Shown here: piece by piece, positions 1-8,714 of the stretch
Layout of the letters: every line of letters starts with the position of its first letter
How positions within the stretch are numbered: position 1 is the stretch's first letter
Source of the DNA: Larix sibirica
Taxonomy: Eukaryota; Streptophyta; Pinopsida; Pinales; Pinaceae
Length of the DNA: 11,361 nucleotides
NCBI GenBank assembly: GCA_004151065.3
Contig: NWUY0300013489.1
Location: 58,260-69,620, forward strand
Direction: 5' to 3'
Notes under the pieces: model-generated
What the model was told of the DNA's origin: nothing
The model's database searches: none
The model's input: the letters and a program-made list of their open reading frames with translations, nothing else
Translations under genes and position numbers: made by a program

Positions 1-2200
1 TTTTTCCTACTGACTCCAAACACCCCCAAACCTTCCCAAACTTTCCCAAACTGAATACTAGGGTCTACTTTAGACTTAGGATAGACCAACAAGTGATTTG
101 GAATATGGAATTAGGCTCTACCTCAACAAATTCACATTTTCTGGGTACGTCGCGCCTGGGTAGACTCCTTTGGCTAAACCAAAGGCTTCAAGGCAATATT
201 CCCAGGAATTCTGTGGAAACCCAACAAATTATGGTACAAATATGGAAGTAGAAAACTATAACAAACCCCCAACCAGCTACAGGAATGATCAAACTAAAAA
301 ATAAGAGTTTATTTGGATTTTTGGAGAAACTAAGAGAAAGTATGTTTCATTAGACAACTCAACTAGTACGTTTTTAGCTCGACCCAAACAACCTATAAAC
401 CTTATGAATTTCTAAACCAATGTTGGGGATGGGACCTATACTTTACCACCTACCTACATCATTTTACAGAACTCCATTTGGTGCTCTAAAACTCAAGATA
501 TGAACCAAATAGTGAAAGCTGGTAAAATATTCAATACATTGAGCATAGGCAAAATAAATGATTGAAAATAACAATATGAACATCAGAGAAAGGTTCATAT
601 TTTATTCATTGCAGGTATGAAAAATATTATAGGTTTGTAGGAACAACAACCATGATTACATAGATCCAACCCACTCTCCAAATGAACATCAAACACCAAA
701 CATACTACGAGTGCACCAAAACACATTGAAAACTTCACCAAACTAGAACGAGTACTAGAATTCAACTTGCTGCAGTAGTACGAATAGAGAATGGATTGAA
801 TTTACACTCCACAATGGCCAACTGAAATTAACAAGGCCACTCCAATTGGTTACAAAAGTTTAGGGTCCCATCTCTCTAACGGATTGCAAGGGGCATATCT
901 CCCAAGCATGAGTAGCATGAGCAGCATGAGCAACTCTATTATAATCTAAATAACCAACACTCTAACCTCTTCTAGTGCACCTTGATTCTCCTTTTAAGCT
1001 TGATAGGTCTCCAATACTGAATTCCAAAACCATGGGCTAGAGAAAACCATGGATAAAACTAGTTCATCCACTTTTGTCAATATTAGGGACAAATACCATG
1101 GAACATTCCAAAACCACGCACCGGGTAGTTAGTGGTTCATAATTGCTCCACTCTCTTCATGAATGTTCCCTCTAACCACCTTGACCACTTCTTCCCATTT
1201 TTTGAGGTGTGTTGGTTAGGTTTGTCCACTTCCTTCATGGTTTGTCCACATGCTCTCCCTATTTTAAGGAAAACGCCCCATTTCATGGGATACGCATCCC
1301 ACTTGGTCTACAACCTTCCTTGGCACCTCTTTGACTATTAAACCACTAGATGAGACCTCCTTGTCACCCCCATGACCCCATTCACACCTTAGTCAAACCT
1401 TCTTCCAACTTGTGGACAAAATGTTTCCTTAGACAGTTTGATAATTTTGTGCAAGACAATTTTGATTATTTTTTTATTAATTCCCATATTAATTGAGCTT
1501 CCACTCGAACCCATGGGAACCTAATGGGTTAGTGGATGGATCCATGTGTCACTAAGGTGGGGACATTACAGAACGAGGCATTTATAGAGCAGGATGCTAG
1601 GAGCAACTCTAGTCATCCTACAACTATCTCTCTCAGGTGCCCTCCCTCCTACGAGAACCACCTAGGTAGATACCTAAGATATTTGTCATTGAGTTACCTC
1701 TTTATGGATATATGAAATAGGTTACCTTGCATTCACATTGAAATCAAATGGTTGATGAGTCTTCAATATTGAAAGAGATAAGAGTCTCAATCAAACCCCC
1801 AATCCCAACCTTGGCAATATCCACTCCAAAGAGTGCACTTGTTGCCGAACAAGTTTTGAACTACACCTTATGGAAAGGATTTTAAAGCTCCCAAAAGGAA
1901 AACAACTAAGTTTTAGACATGAATGATTTAGGGGAGTTATTTGGATGCCTTACATCCCAACTTAACTAAAAAAATATTTTATTTCATTTGAGTGAGTTAT
2001 CATAGATGTTGATTTTAGGCTTAATTTGGCATCATGAACTAAGTGTTATTTTATTTAGGGTGTGGTATGCTTGTATTATGGTGTGTACTGCAAAATTATA
2101 TTACTTTGAAGAGTAAATGTTGAAATAAAAAGTGCAAGAAAATAATGATAATGCTCAATAATTATGAAAGATCGATTCTTTTTATTTAAACAAAACCAAG
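1..2200. other. Intergenic AT-rich DNA with no recognised gene
   Basis: I see no conserved protein, RNA gene or intact transposon here. The only open frame of note is a 69-codon one at 1132-1341 on the plus strand; its product matches nothing I know and reads like chance. The stretch around 1554-1600 has a TATA-like TTTATAGA after a GGGGACATTAC motif. This resembles an LTR promoter, but no primer-binding site, terminal repeat or coding remnant supports it. Old, unrecognisable transposon DNA is the likeliest content. Confidence 0.5.
905..931. repeat. Microrepeat, three copies of a 9-nt unit
   Basis: Three head-to-tail copies of AGCATGAG(T/C) lie at 905-913, 914-922 and 923-931. Copies two and three are identical and copy one differs at its last base. 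The period of nine keeps any reading frame, but there is no supporting ORF. It is probably replication slippage in non-coding DNA. Confidence 0.8.
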
Positions 2201-2281
2201 AAATTTCCTAAACAAGTAAAAGAACATTTTTTTTGTAAGCTACTATCATTATATTACAAAAATCAAGAGTTATAGAGTTTT

Positions 2282-2380
2282 CACGTGGTTGGTCTACCAC
2301 TAGGGAAACCATCCAACCATAGAAAAATAACTTGTCCAGAAGAATCCAAAAATACACTTTGTTAAGCCAGTTCAACTGGA
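2282..2380. other. Short hairpin-forming motifs in non-coding DNA
   Basis: GTGGTTGGTCTACCAC near 2285-2300 forms a five-base stem. CCAGTTCAACTGG near 2366-2380 is a perfect six-base inverted repeat with a single central base, followed by a B-box-like AGTTCAAATCTCC. The overlapping 89-codon minus-strand frame (2208-2477) resembles no protein I know. The B-box-like element suggested a tRNA-derived element, but no A box stands at the right distance. Confidence 0.3.
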
Positions 2381-2491
2381 GTTCAAATCTCCTAGTGACT
2401 TCAAAAAATCGTTTATGGCAGGCAAAAATACTAGCTTGACTATCATATTTGTTACTAAACATAAGTAAATTAGTCATAAAATAAATTGTAC

Positions 2492-3549
2492 TTAGTCTTC
2501 ATCCGAGATAGGCATGACCGATGTCTCGGTTCCTAGAGGAGCTTAGCTAGATTTTCCTGCTGGGAGTATAACCTTGAAAACTATGCCTATGGTTACTTTG
2601 GCAAGTAGATTGATTCTAGCTCTAAGTCCATTCATTTCCTTGGAAATCAATCAAAGATTGGTGTTCACCTCTCAAGTCTGCTCCTGGGTTTCGTCTAGCT
2701 ATGGTAGAATAGATTTCCTCTCCTTCCAGTCATCCATGGGATCCTTTCCAACTAGAGTTTTCATCTGCCAATAGAAAATGATAATCTTGGAATATTTAGT
2801 CTCCCGAGACTTGGTAAAACCCTCATCCTCCACCCAATTTTCCACATCCTCCTGAATCTCATCCACCTTCATCACTTCCTTCTCCTTCTTAACCCACTCT
2901 TTAGCCTCCTCAATGGTATTCTTGGCCTACAACGAAATTACTTTTTGGTAGAGCTCTTGAACATAGGAAACTTCTCTCTGAATCTAGGGCACATAGGAGT
3001 GCCTACTCCCAAGGGTGCCCCTCTTCATTTTCCTGGTGCTTACCATGGCGTTGAGCGGGTTTCCAACCCCTCATTTATTTCCTTGGAGACCCAACCCTTG
3101 AAGGAAATCCAACACACTGTCTACAACTTTCTTGTGCAATCCCACAAACAAACCCCACATGCTCCTTGAAATCCTACTTATCATGCACCAGAACAAGATT
3201 GTCAACAATTAGTTGCTCCTAGAAAACCAAAGCAAATGCGATGACATCGAAGGTGAGGAAGTCAGTCATAAACCTGCTATCGACCTACTTCATCTTGTTT
3301 CCAGAATTTGTCATGGTCGTCACCTACATTCATAACTAGTCACTGCACTCATGCTCCCCTCCCTAGTGTTGCAAGCCTCATTGTCGTTGGACTACTTCCA
3401 TCTATCCTCATTTCCTCGGACTCGTTCTCACCATAAACATTGTTTGTGTTGACTGCCTCATCTGCTTTTCCAGATGTCCCATCCACAAGGTAAGGGACAT
3501 AGGTGGCTCGTGTACACTCTCCCACCCACATCAAGGGAACAATTTTCAA
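2492..3549 (-). pseudogene. Decayed coding segment of an unrecognised protein, probably retroelement-borne
   Basis: Three minus-strand frames join into one protein-like reading. A 66-codon open frame (3549-3349) is followed by a second frame from an ATG at 3314 and, after a one-base shift near 3150, a third frame down to a TAA at 2492-2494. Read through its stops, the 3314-2492 part is about 270 codons. It is rich in Lys, Glu and Asp, with stretches such as EEAKEWVKKEKEVMK and DDWKERKSIL that look helical or coiled-coil. By hand I count ten internal stops: six TAG, three TGA, one TAA. I recognise no zinc knuckle, protease, reverse transcriptase or integrase motif. The plus-strand open frames at 2574-2774 and 2945-3169 are its antisense shadows. 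A gag-like or accessory protein of a dead retroelement is likely, but the family is unknown to me. Confidence 0.6.
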
Positions 3550-4032
3550 ATTTTCAACGACAACAATTTAAATGAAAACTAGCAAGAAACTAGTGCAATT
3601 TATGAGTGGGAGGAAAGAAATACTAATAGCCAATATATGGATGTAAATGATGTCTTTTTTTAGCTAAATTATTTTTAATGAGCAAGAGGAGGCAAGTCAA
3701 TTATCAAATGTTTGGAAGGAAAAAAGAGATATGACTCTTAACCAATCAAACAAGGATTCTAAGCAAATCTAAGAAATAACTCTCAACCAATTCTAGAACT
3801 ATAACAATGAAAATGAAAAAGATTGAAAAATATCCTAATATGGGACCCTAAAGGCAACAAATACTAGAGCTTTGCAACCTATCATATGCAACTATCTCGA
3901 CATGTGAAGGAACTTATGTCACTTTGTATAGGGAACCGATAATGAAATATAATGTTGAATATTTGAAGGAACCCATGATTGAATTGTTGTGCTGATGGGG
4001 AATTTGGGAACTACATTGTTTTAGCTTCTTAA
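3550..4032. other. Non-coding stretch with nothing recognised
   Basis: This AT-rich DNA lies between the minus-strand decayed ORF and the plus-strand RNase H remnant. I looked for reverse transcriptase sequence upstream of the RNase H piece and found none. That suggests a truncation or insertion breakpoint close to 4030. Confidence 0.4.
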
Positions 4033-4248
4033 GTGGCCCCTGATGTACAAGAAGCTACTCAAGAAGGAAGAAAGAATATATGGACAATGTACTTCAATGG
4101 ATCATATGTTAGATCAAGAGCAGGAGCAGGATTGGTTTTCATTTCTCCTCAAGATGAAACTTTGAATTTTTCATATAGGTTGGAGCTTGAGTGCACCAAC
4201 AACATAGAGAAGCATAAATCCTCGCTATTAGGTTTGAGTTTGCAGGGA
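4033..4248 (+). pseudogene. Ty3/gypsy-type RNase H domain remnant
   Basis: About 70 codons match the N-terminal half of the RNase H domain that follows reverse transcriptase in plant Ty3/gypsy polyproteins. Family landmarks are visible in order: WTMYFNGS (residues 17-24), a Gly/Ala-rich turn AGAGLVFISP (30-39), SYRLELECTNN (47-57) and LLGL (65-68). In active relatives the first motif reads YFDGS and the second catalytic acidic residue is a Glu a few residues after TNN. Here these positions are Asn 22 (AAT, 4096-4098) and Lys 62 (AAA, 4216-4218), so the enzyme would be dead. The frame opens after a TAA and has no convincing ATG. Homology fades after about residue 70, and the remaining codons to 4317 look unrelated. 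No reverse transcriptase or integrase lies alongside. Confidence 0.85.
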
Positions 4249-4772
4249 CATGCATTTACACAATTTTTTCTAGTCTTATTAATCAACCTTCATTTTATGT
4301 TTATTGCATGTTTGTAATAGCTTTTAGTAGGTCCATTTCACCCCCTTTATTAGCTAATGATTGATATTTTAATGATCCCATTAGCCTATGGAATATTGGC
4401 ACTAGTCTTGCCCCATTAACTAGTTATCTTTTTAATTTCCTGCTTTACAAATCTGAAATATATATCATATAAAATCATAAAAATCAAAACCCATCCTTGA
4501 GTATCCTTGACTATACTCTATGCTGGTCTAAAAACCTTTACACTTAATCATCTCTAGCTAGATCAAAGCTTTATGTTTGTAAATTTGCCCATGCATGGTG
4601 TAATTTTTGTCTCTAAAGAACATATTTATAATTTGAATTTAGGCTAAGTTAGATTCATCCTCTCTTCTTATATGTTATAGACTTAGCTTGCTTTAGGGAA
4701 GCCCACCTTTGTGCAAGTATTTAGCTAGCCTAAATCAAGGGAAGTGTTGTTGAGGTGATAGTGGTAATAACT
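4249..4772. other. Non-coding stretch, possible element end, nothing recognised
   Basis: This separates the plus-strand RNase H remnant from the minus-strand acidic ORF. If the minus-strand element were complete, its 3' LTR should fall here or further left. I compared it by eye with the candidate 5' LTR (6827 onward) and saw no convincing match. The 3' LTR is therefore either lost or too diverged to see. Confidence 0.4.
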
Positions 4773-6687
4773 CTACGTTCCTTGAAGTCTCACCCAGGTG
4801 ATTAGGACTTTTTCACCTCGAGCGAGAGTTTAAGTAATAACAGGCACAACTAAATCTACTTGCATACTCGGTACAAGTTTTTCCTCATTGTCCTCATCCT
4901 CTTGTAGGTTTGTTGTTGGAATTGTCTTTGAATCATCATGATCTACATCACCATTCTCTTTCATTTTGTACTTTATGACATCTTCACCATTTTTAATGAT
5001 TTATTTCCTAAAAGAACTTTCTTTATCTACTTCTACAAAATCAAGGATTTTCTCTTCCATATCATCTTCATATTCCCCCCCTTATATTTTGCTTATGCTC
5101 ATGTTAAGTAGCCTTAGCTCCTTCTCAATATGCTCTTCATCTTCACTTTTATCTTTTACAACTTCAATATTGCTTTATTTGACAGGGAACTTTTTCTCAT
5201 GTTGATACTTATGTGTGTAAGATCCCTCATCTTTACAACTCAAACTCCCCATGGCGGTATTTTCAAATCTTACCTCGTCTTTCATGACTCTTAAAGTTGC
5301 GTTCTCTTCAATTCCTTCAATCTTTTCTTCAATCAATTTCATTTCTTCATTGTCCTATAACATCCCTTCCTCCAAAATCCTTTCTTTTTCAAACACCAAT
5401 ACAAATTCAACTTCTTCCCCTAGTTCAGTTGTCTCTTAATTTATAATAGCATTTGGATTGATATCAACTTCATCAGTATCTTCAAAATCTTCTTCAGTTT
5501 CTACAATAGGACCACTGCCTTCTTCCTCACTTGCAACATTGGCATAGTTGCTTATTCCTTTATATGTACCTGCATAATTACGAACATAAAATTCATCAAC
5601 ATAACCAATTGGCCTTAAAGGCATTTTCTTTGAAGCTCTCCATACTATGGTTCACAATTAATGATCTCTCTACTGACACTTTCTTTTGTCCCTAGAAGAC
5701 ATTCAAAGATCTGCTTCTCCTTCTGCACTTGGGAGCATTCTCCTTCATTATATACAAATTCTTCTACCTTAGGTGTTGCCAACCCAACAAAGTTTTCTCC
5801 ATTTGCAACCTCAAGTTGCATGTTTACATCTCTACATGCATAACCTTCCTCAAACACTTCACCAAATACAACTTGTGTTCCCAAAGGAACATCTCCCAGT
5901 GACTCACCTTCCTCTGGTGCACATTCTATGATCTCATCACCATCTTCATTGTCATCATCATCTTCATAATCATCCTCAACTGAGAGGTCTTCATCCTCAC
6001 TATCCTCCATTTCAACTTGGAATTTTTTTTTCTCCACATGCTCTAAGGAATCCATTCTTGACGACATTTGTTCTATTACTGCCAAAGCCTCAACTTTAGT
6101 GAGAGATATCCTCTCCTCCATTAAAATCTTAAATTTTTTCTCTTAGCCAAGGGTTTTCTGGCCCATATTCATTGATTTATTCTTTTGGCAAATCCCTTGG
6201 GCTAACTCCACTGCTTCCAACCCCACAATAATCTTCCTTGACTCCACGCAGGATTCCTCTAAGGCCTTCTCCTCACAGGACCTCATTCTACTTACAATCC
6301 CAATGTTTACTTTTCTTTTATATGCCAACTCTTGCTAAAGCTTTTTCTCGCTTAACTTCTATGGTGTTGTAGCTCAACCCACTGGAGCTATCCTTCCTCT
6401 TTCACTTGTAGATATTTAGATCTGCACTTCAATCTCCAATCCCAAACTAGGTTTCTCTTAGTCAAGTTATCAATCCCTACAAACAACCACCAAAAAAATT
6501 TCCTATTTTGCCCACAATTGTTCACACAACAACTTAAATTTCCTTTTCCTCACCGACTTGCATTTTCAACTCTTCACAACATCTATTCAACCGTAGATGG
6601 AGTTGTTCTTCCTTGTTTACCTACAACTCTACCCACAAACTCAATTCTAAAGCTGCCTTCTTCAGTAAGATTCAACCTACTTTGCAT
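4773..6687 (-). pseudogene. Decayed acidic ORF of a minus-strand LTR retroelement (gag-like or accessory protein)
   Basis: Reading starts at an ATG at 6687, about 10 bases inside a tRNA-Met primer-binding site. It runs about 640 codons to a TAG at 4773-4775. Three frame segments join: about 6687-6365, about 6360-5645 and about 5640-4773. The open pieces are 61 codons (6328-6143), 158 codons (6121-5645, same frame, separated only by a TAA and seven codons) and 62 codons (5624-5436). After that the frame continues through scattered stops. The product is dominated by Glu, Asp and Lys. An Asp/Glu run is encoded at about 5924-6013, and Glu/Lys-rich helical sequence follows below 5440. I see no zinc knuckle, protease, RT or integrase. 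Placement straight after the PBS is where gag would lie. A gag protein of an unfamiliar family or the ORF of a non-autonomous (LARD-like) element both fit. The plus-strand open frames in this interval are shadows. Confidence 0.6.
5924..6013 (-). other. Asp/Glu-rich low-complexity tract within the decayed ORF
   Basis: About thirty codons, read on the minus strand, are nearly all GAT, GAA, GAG or GAC. They include the run EDDYEDDDDNEDGDE. On the plus strand this appears as ATC/TTC-type triplet repetition. Such a tract suggests an intrinsically disordered acidic region. Part of its length could come from trinucleotide slippage. Confidence 0.75.
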
Positions 6688-6696
6688 TATACTTAT

Positions 6697-6708
6697 GCTC
6701 TGATATCA
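6697..6708 (-). other. Primer-binding site for initiator tRNA-Met (copy A)
   Basis: On the minus strand this reads TGATATCAGAGC. It differs at one base from the canonical plant retroelement PBS TGGTATCAGAGC, complementary to the 3' end of initiator tRNA-Met. It lies just upstream of the first ATG of the acidic ORF, where the start of an internal region is expected. Confidence 0.8.
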
Positions 6709-6809
6709 CTTAATGCAAAAGGGACCTAAGGAACTTATAGATTTCAAATATTCGATGTTGTGGAGATGCCTTCTTTAGTAATGTTTGACCGACTTTGCAG
6801 AATACCTAT

Positions 6810-6821
6810 GCTCTTATACCA
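6810..6821 (-). other. Primer-binding site for initiator tRNA-Met (copy B)
   Basis: On the minus strand this reads TGGTATAAGAGC, also one change from TGGTATCAGAGC but at a different base from copy A. The preceding minus-strand bases, CCTAAACA and a short TCAAG spacer, resemble the usual LTR end followed by a PBS. The LTR boundary is probably at about 6827. Confidence 0.75.
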
Positions 6822-6826
6822 CTTGA

Positions 6827-7560
6827 TGTTTAGGAAACCTTAGCCCCCCATAGATTTCAAATCTTACCAACACACAAACACATACATGAGAGCATGATAG
6901 ATAATAACTCTTAAGTGCAACAAATCAAACACTTTGACACCAAAATCTTAAGCATAGACTGAGGGGAAATTCCTACATTAAAATTGGCTCAACTAGCCTT
7001 TCATTAAACTTTGGAAATTTTACAAAATTTACATTAGCAGCAGCTTAGTGGGCATTTAAAAACTATAAATATGACTAGGTTCTCAAACCCCTTCTTTTGC
7101 TGCTAAAAGGTTGGTCTAAGTTTTAGTCTAGCTTATAATTACTTCCATATATTCTAAAAACAAAATGATTTCAGTTGAGTTTCCCTTCTTGATGTTGTTG
7201 TTTCCAAGTTCCTTTGTGCTCTTCTTCTTCTTCTTTGTTTGAATCCTCTCTTTCTCTTCTTCGCCTCCATTCATATTCTACCTTCTTTTTCCTTTATCTC
7301 TTTCATCTTCTCTAATGTAGTCGCTCTATGCACTTGGTTCTATGTCCTCTCCTTATTCTCCTCTTTCATTTCCACTTGAGATAGAGCTCACTCCTCTTTC
7401 ATTTCCACTTGAGATAGAGCTCACTCCTCTTTCTTTTATCTCAATCTCATTCTATCTCCGTCTCTTCCCAATGAAAACTCCTTTTTCATTTTTCCTTAAA
7501 TAATCTCCACGACCCCTTCATAAACTCTCTTGCGCCTTCCTCCTTAACTTCTGTAGCAAC
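6827..7560 (-). mobile_element. Candidate 5' LTR of the minus-strand retroelement (right boundary unknown)
   Basis: An LTR should adjoin a PBS on its upstream side, which for a minus-strand element is to the right of 6821. The boundary at 6827 fits an LTR ending in CA. A TATA-like element (CTATAAATA, 7063-7071, readable on either strand) could serve as its promoter. Further right is a long pyrimidine-rich stretch (about 7195-7460; purine-rich on the minus strand) with a CTT run at 7220-7234. I could not find the outer end, a partner LTR or a target-site duplication. The assignment rests on the PBS alone. Confidence 0.4.
7358..7433. repeat. 33-nt tandem repeat, 2.3 copies
   Basis: The unit begins CTCCTCTTTCATTTCCACTT and ends GATAGAGCTCA. 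Copies start at 7358 and 7391 and are identical as far as I can read. A ten-base partial third copy starts at 7424. The perfect match shows the duplication is much younger than the surrounding decayed retroelement. It lies in the pyrimidine-rich part of the candidate LTR. Confidence 0.9.
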
Positions 7561-8158
7561 CAAAACATAATTAAAATGTATTTTAATAATCTCCACATAA
7601 CTTTAACTGCTTAGTAATTCTATTCACACAAACTCCTTTTGAAACAATGCCACACATCCTCATATAATTTGCAATCCATAAATATATGATATTATATGTA
7701 CGCCCCCCTTTAACCATGGTTTAATTAATAATTGGGTCATTAAATTGGATGTGGCCTCGATGATGAATGACCCCCGTTGCAAGCTCAACCACATGATCAA
7801 CCAATGGTGCATTAGACGGAGGAGGTTCAATCAACAAAAACTAAAAAGGAGGAATCCCAAATTGAATATCGTCTGTGGATGAAATTGCATTGACTTCTCA
7901 AAGCTCTATGTGGATTTTTCCCAAAACATCCTTTGCCCAAAACAAAAATGTTGTCTTGCAATGTTGACTGCTTACGACAATTTGTTGTTGGATGAAGGCT
8001 TGAATGATATAACAATGGTTTGCTCTTAGCCCCCAATCAAGCTTTCACATAGGTGTTTTCGATGGTGGGTAAAATGAAGACCTACAAAAACATTAAATCT
8101 GAATTTCAAAACATTTACAAGAACTTGTTATTAATAAAAAAAATCAAACAAAATATAA
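7561..8158. other. Intergenic stretch with no recognised gene
   Basis: The only sizeable open frame is 69 codons on the minus strand (7827-8036), and its product is not recognisable. A ten-base palindrome AACCATGGTT lies near 7712. I see no RNA gene or terminal inverted repeats here. Confidence 0.4.
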
Positions 8159-8413
8159 AAAACTCATTTCCAAATAATTTAATTACATAAACAACATAAT
8201 ACATCAAAATGATTAATTCAAATATAACTCTAAAATATAACTCTAATAAACTGAAGTTGTATATTCATTATTATTACTCCTTTACTTAAGATCCAAAACT
8301 CATTTCCAAATAATTTAATTACATAAACAACATAATACATCAAAATGATTAATTCAAATATAACTCTAATAAACTGAAGTTTGTATATTCATTATTATTA
8401 CTCCTTTACTTAA
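8159..8413. repeat. Tandem duplication (131 and 119 nt) upstream of RPS20
   Basis: Copy 1 (8159-8289) and copy 2 (8295-8413) are almost identical. Both begin AAAACTCATTTCCAAATAAT and end CTCCTTTACTTAA, separated by GATCC. Only two differences are visible. Copy 1 has an extra 13-nt internal duplication (AATATAACTCTAA), and copy 2 has one extra T in AAGTTTGTA. The near-identity means a recent event. It ends about 300 nt before the RPS20 start codon, so it doubles AT-rich DNA at the edge of that promoter. Confidence 0.95.
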
Positions 8414-8584
8414 AACCAATTTTTTTTACCATCTAAATTTAAACTATTTTTTTTCAAACATTAAATTATCTTCTAATTAAATTGACAAAATGATAAATTC
8501 TCCCAAAATTGGAAAGATGACAGATGATATAATGGAAAAGTACTCAATATATGTATTCGTGGCGCCCTCACTCTAAAGAGCACG

Positions 8585-8641
8585 CCAATTCACCTACCGT
8601 GAAAAAAAAGAAGCCAAAGTACCCACACAGATGTATAATAA
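8585..8641 (+). promoter_or_regulatory. Probable RPS20 core promoter (CCAAT and TATA-like elements)
   Basis: A CCAAT pentamer lies at 8585-8589 and a TATA-like TATAATAATAATA starts at 8634. The spacing of about 50 nt fits a plant polymerase II promoter. A transcription start about 30 nt after the TATA element would give a 5' leader of roughly 50 nt before the ATG at 8715. The surrounding 8540-8600 segment is less AT-rich than its flanks and contains the palindrome GGCGCC at 8561-8566. This is inferred from motifs only. Confidence 0.45.
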
Positions 8642-8714
8642 TAATATATGTAAGATAATTGAAAACTGACAGGAGACGCTACACACAGCAAACCGGATAA
8701 GCAGAACATAAAAA

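Larger units (their letters stand above)
6655..6865 (-). repeat. 113-nt-offset tandem duplication carrying two primer-binding sites
   Basis: Copy A (6655-6752) and copy B (6768-6865) align without gaps at an offset of 113 nt. My hand alignment gives about three quarters identity. Shared blocks include GCCTTCTT at the start, ACTTTGCA, TATGCTCT and ATAGATTTCAAAT at the end. Each copy holds, on the minus strand, the end of a probable LTR, a PBS and the first leader bases. The divergence shows that the duplication is old, or that the copies come from different source elements. Confidence 0.8.

Noticed and set aside
1554-1600. LTR promoter on the plus strand (TTTATAGA after GGGGACATTAC)
   Set aside because: There is no PBS downstream, no terminal repeat and no coding remnant in the expected place.
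2360-2400. Possible tRNA or SINE from the B-box-like AGTTCAAATCTCC
   Set aside because: No A box lies at a tRNA-like distance, no cloverleaf can be drawn, and no A tail follows.
2574-3169. Plus-strand open frames of 66 and 74 codons (2574-2774, 2945-3169)
   Set aside because: They are antisense to the decayed minus-strand ORF, whose translation is far more protein-like.
4966-5843. Plus-strand Ser/Phe/Leu-rich open frames (4966-5205, 5251-5439, 5661-5843)
   Set aside because: They are complements of GAA/GAT-rich minus-strand coding; the hydrophobic, Ser-rich composition is a by-product.
6827-7760. Full LTR with defined ends and target-site duplication
   Set aside because: Only the inner boundary is suggested by the PBS. 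I found no second LTR to compare and no flanking duplication, so the outer end is left open.
7827-8036. 69-codon minus-strand open frame as a gene
   Set aside because: Short, unrecognised, and in AT-rich intergenic DNA with no promoter or splice support.
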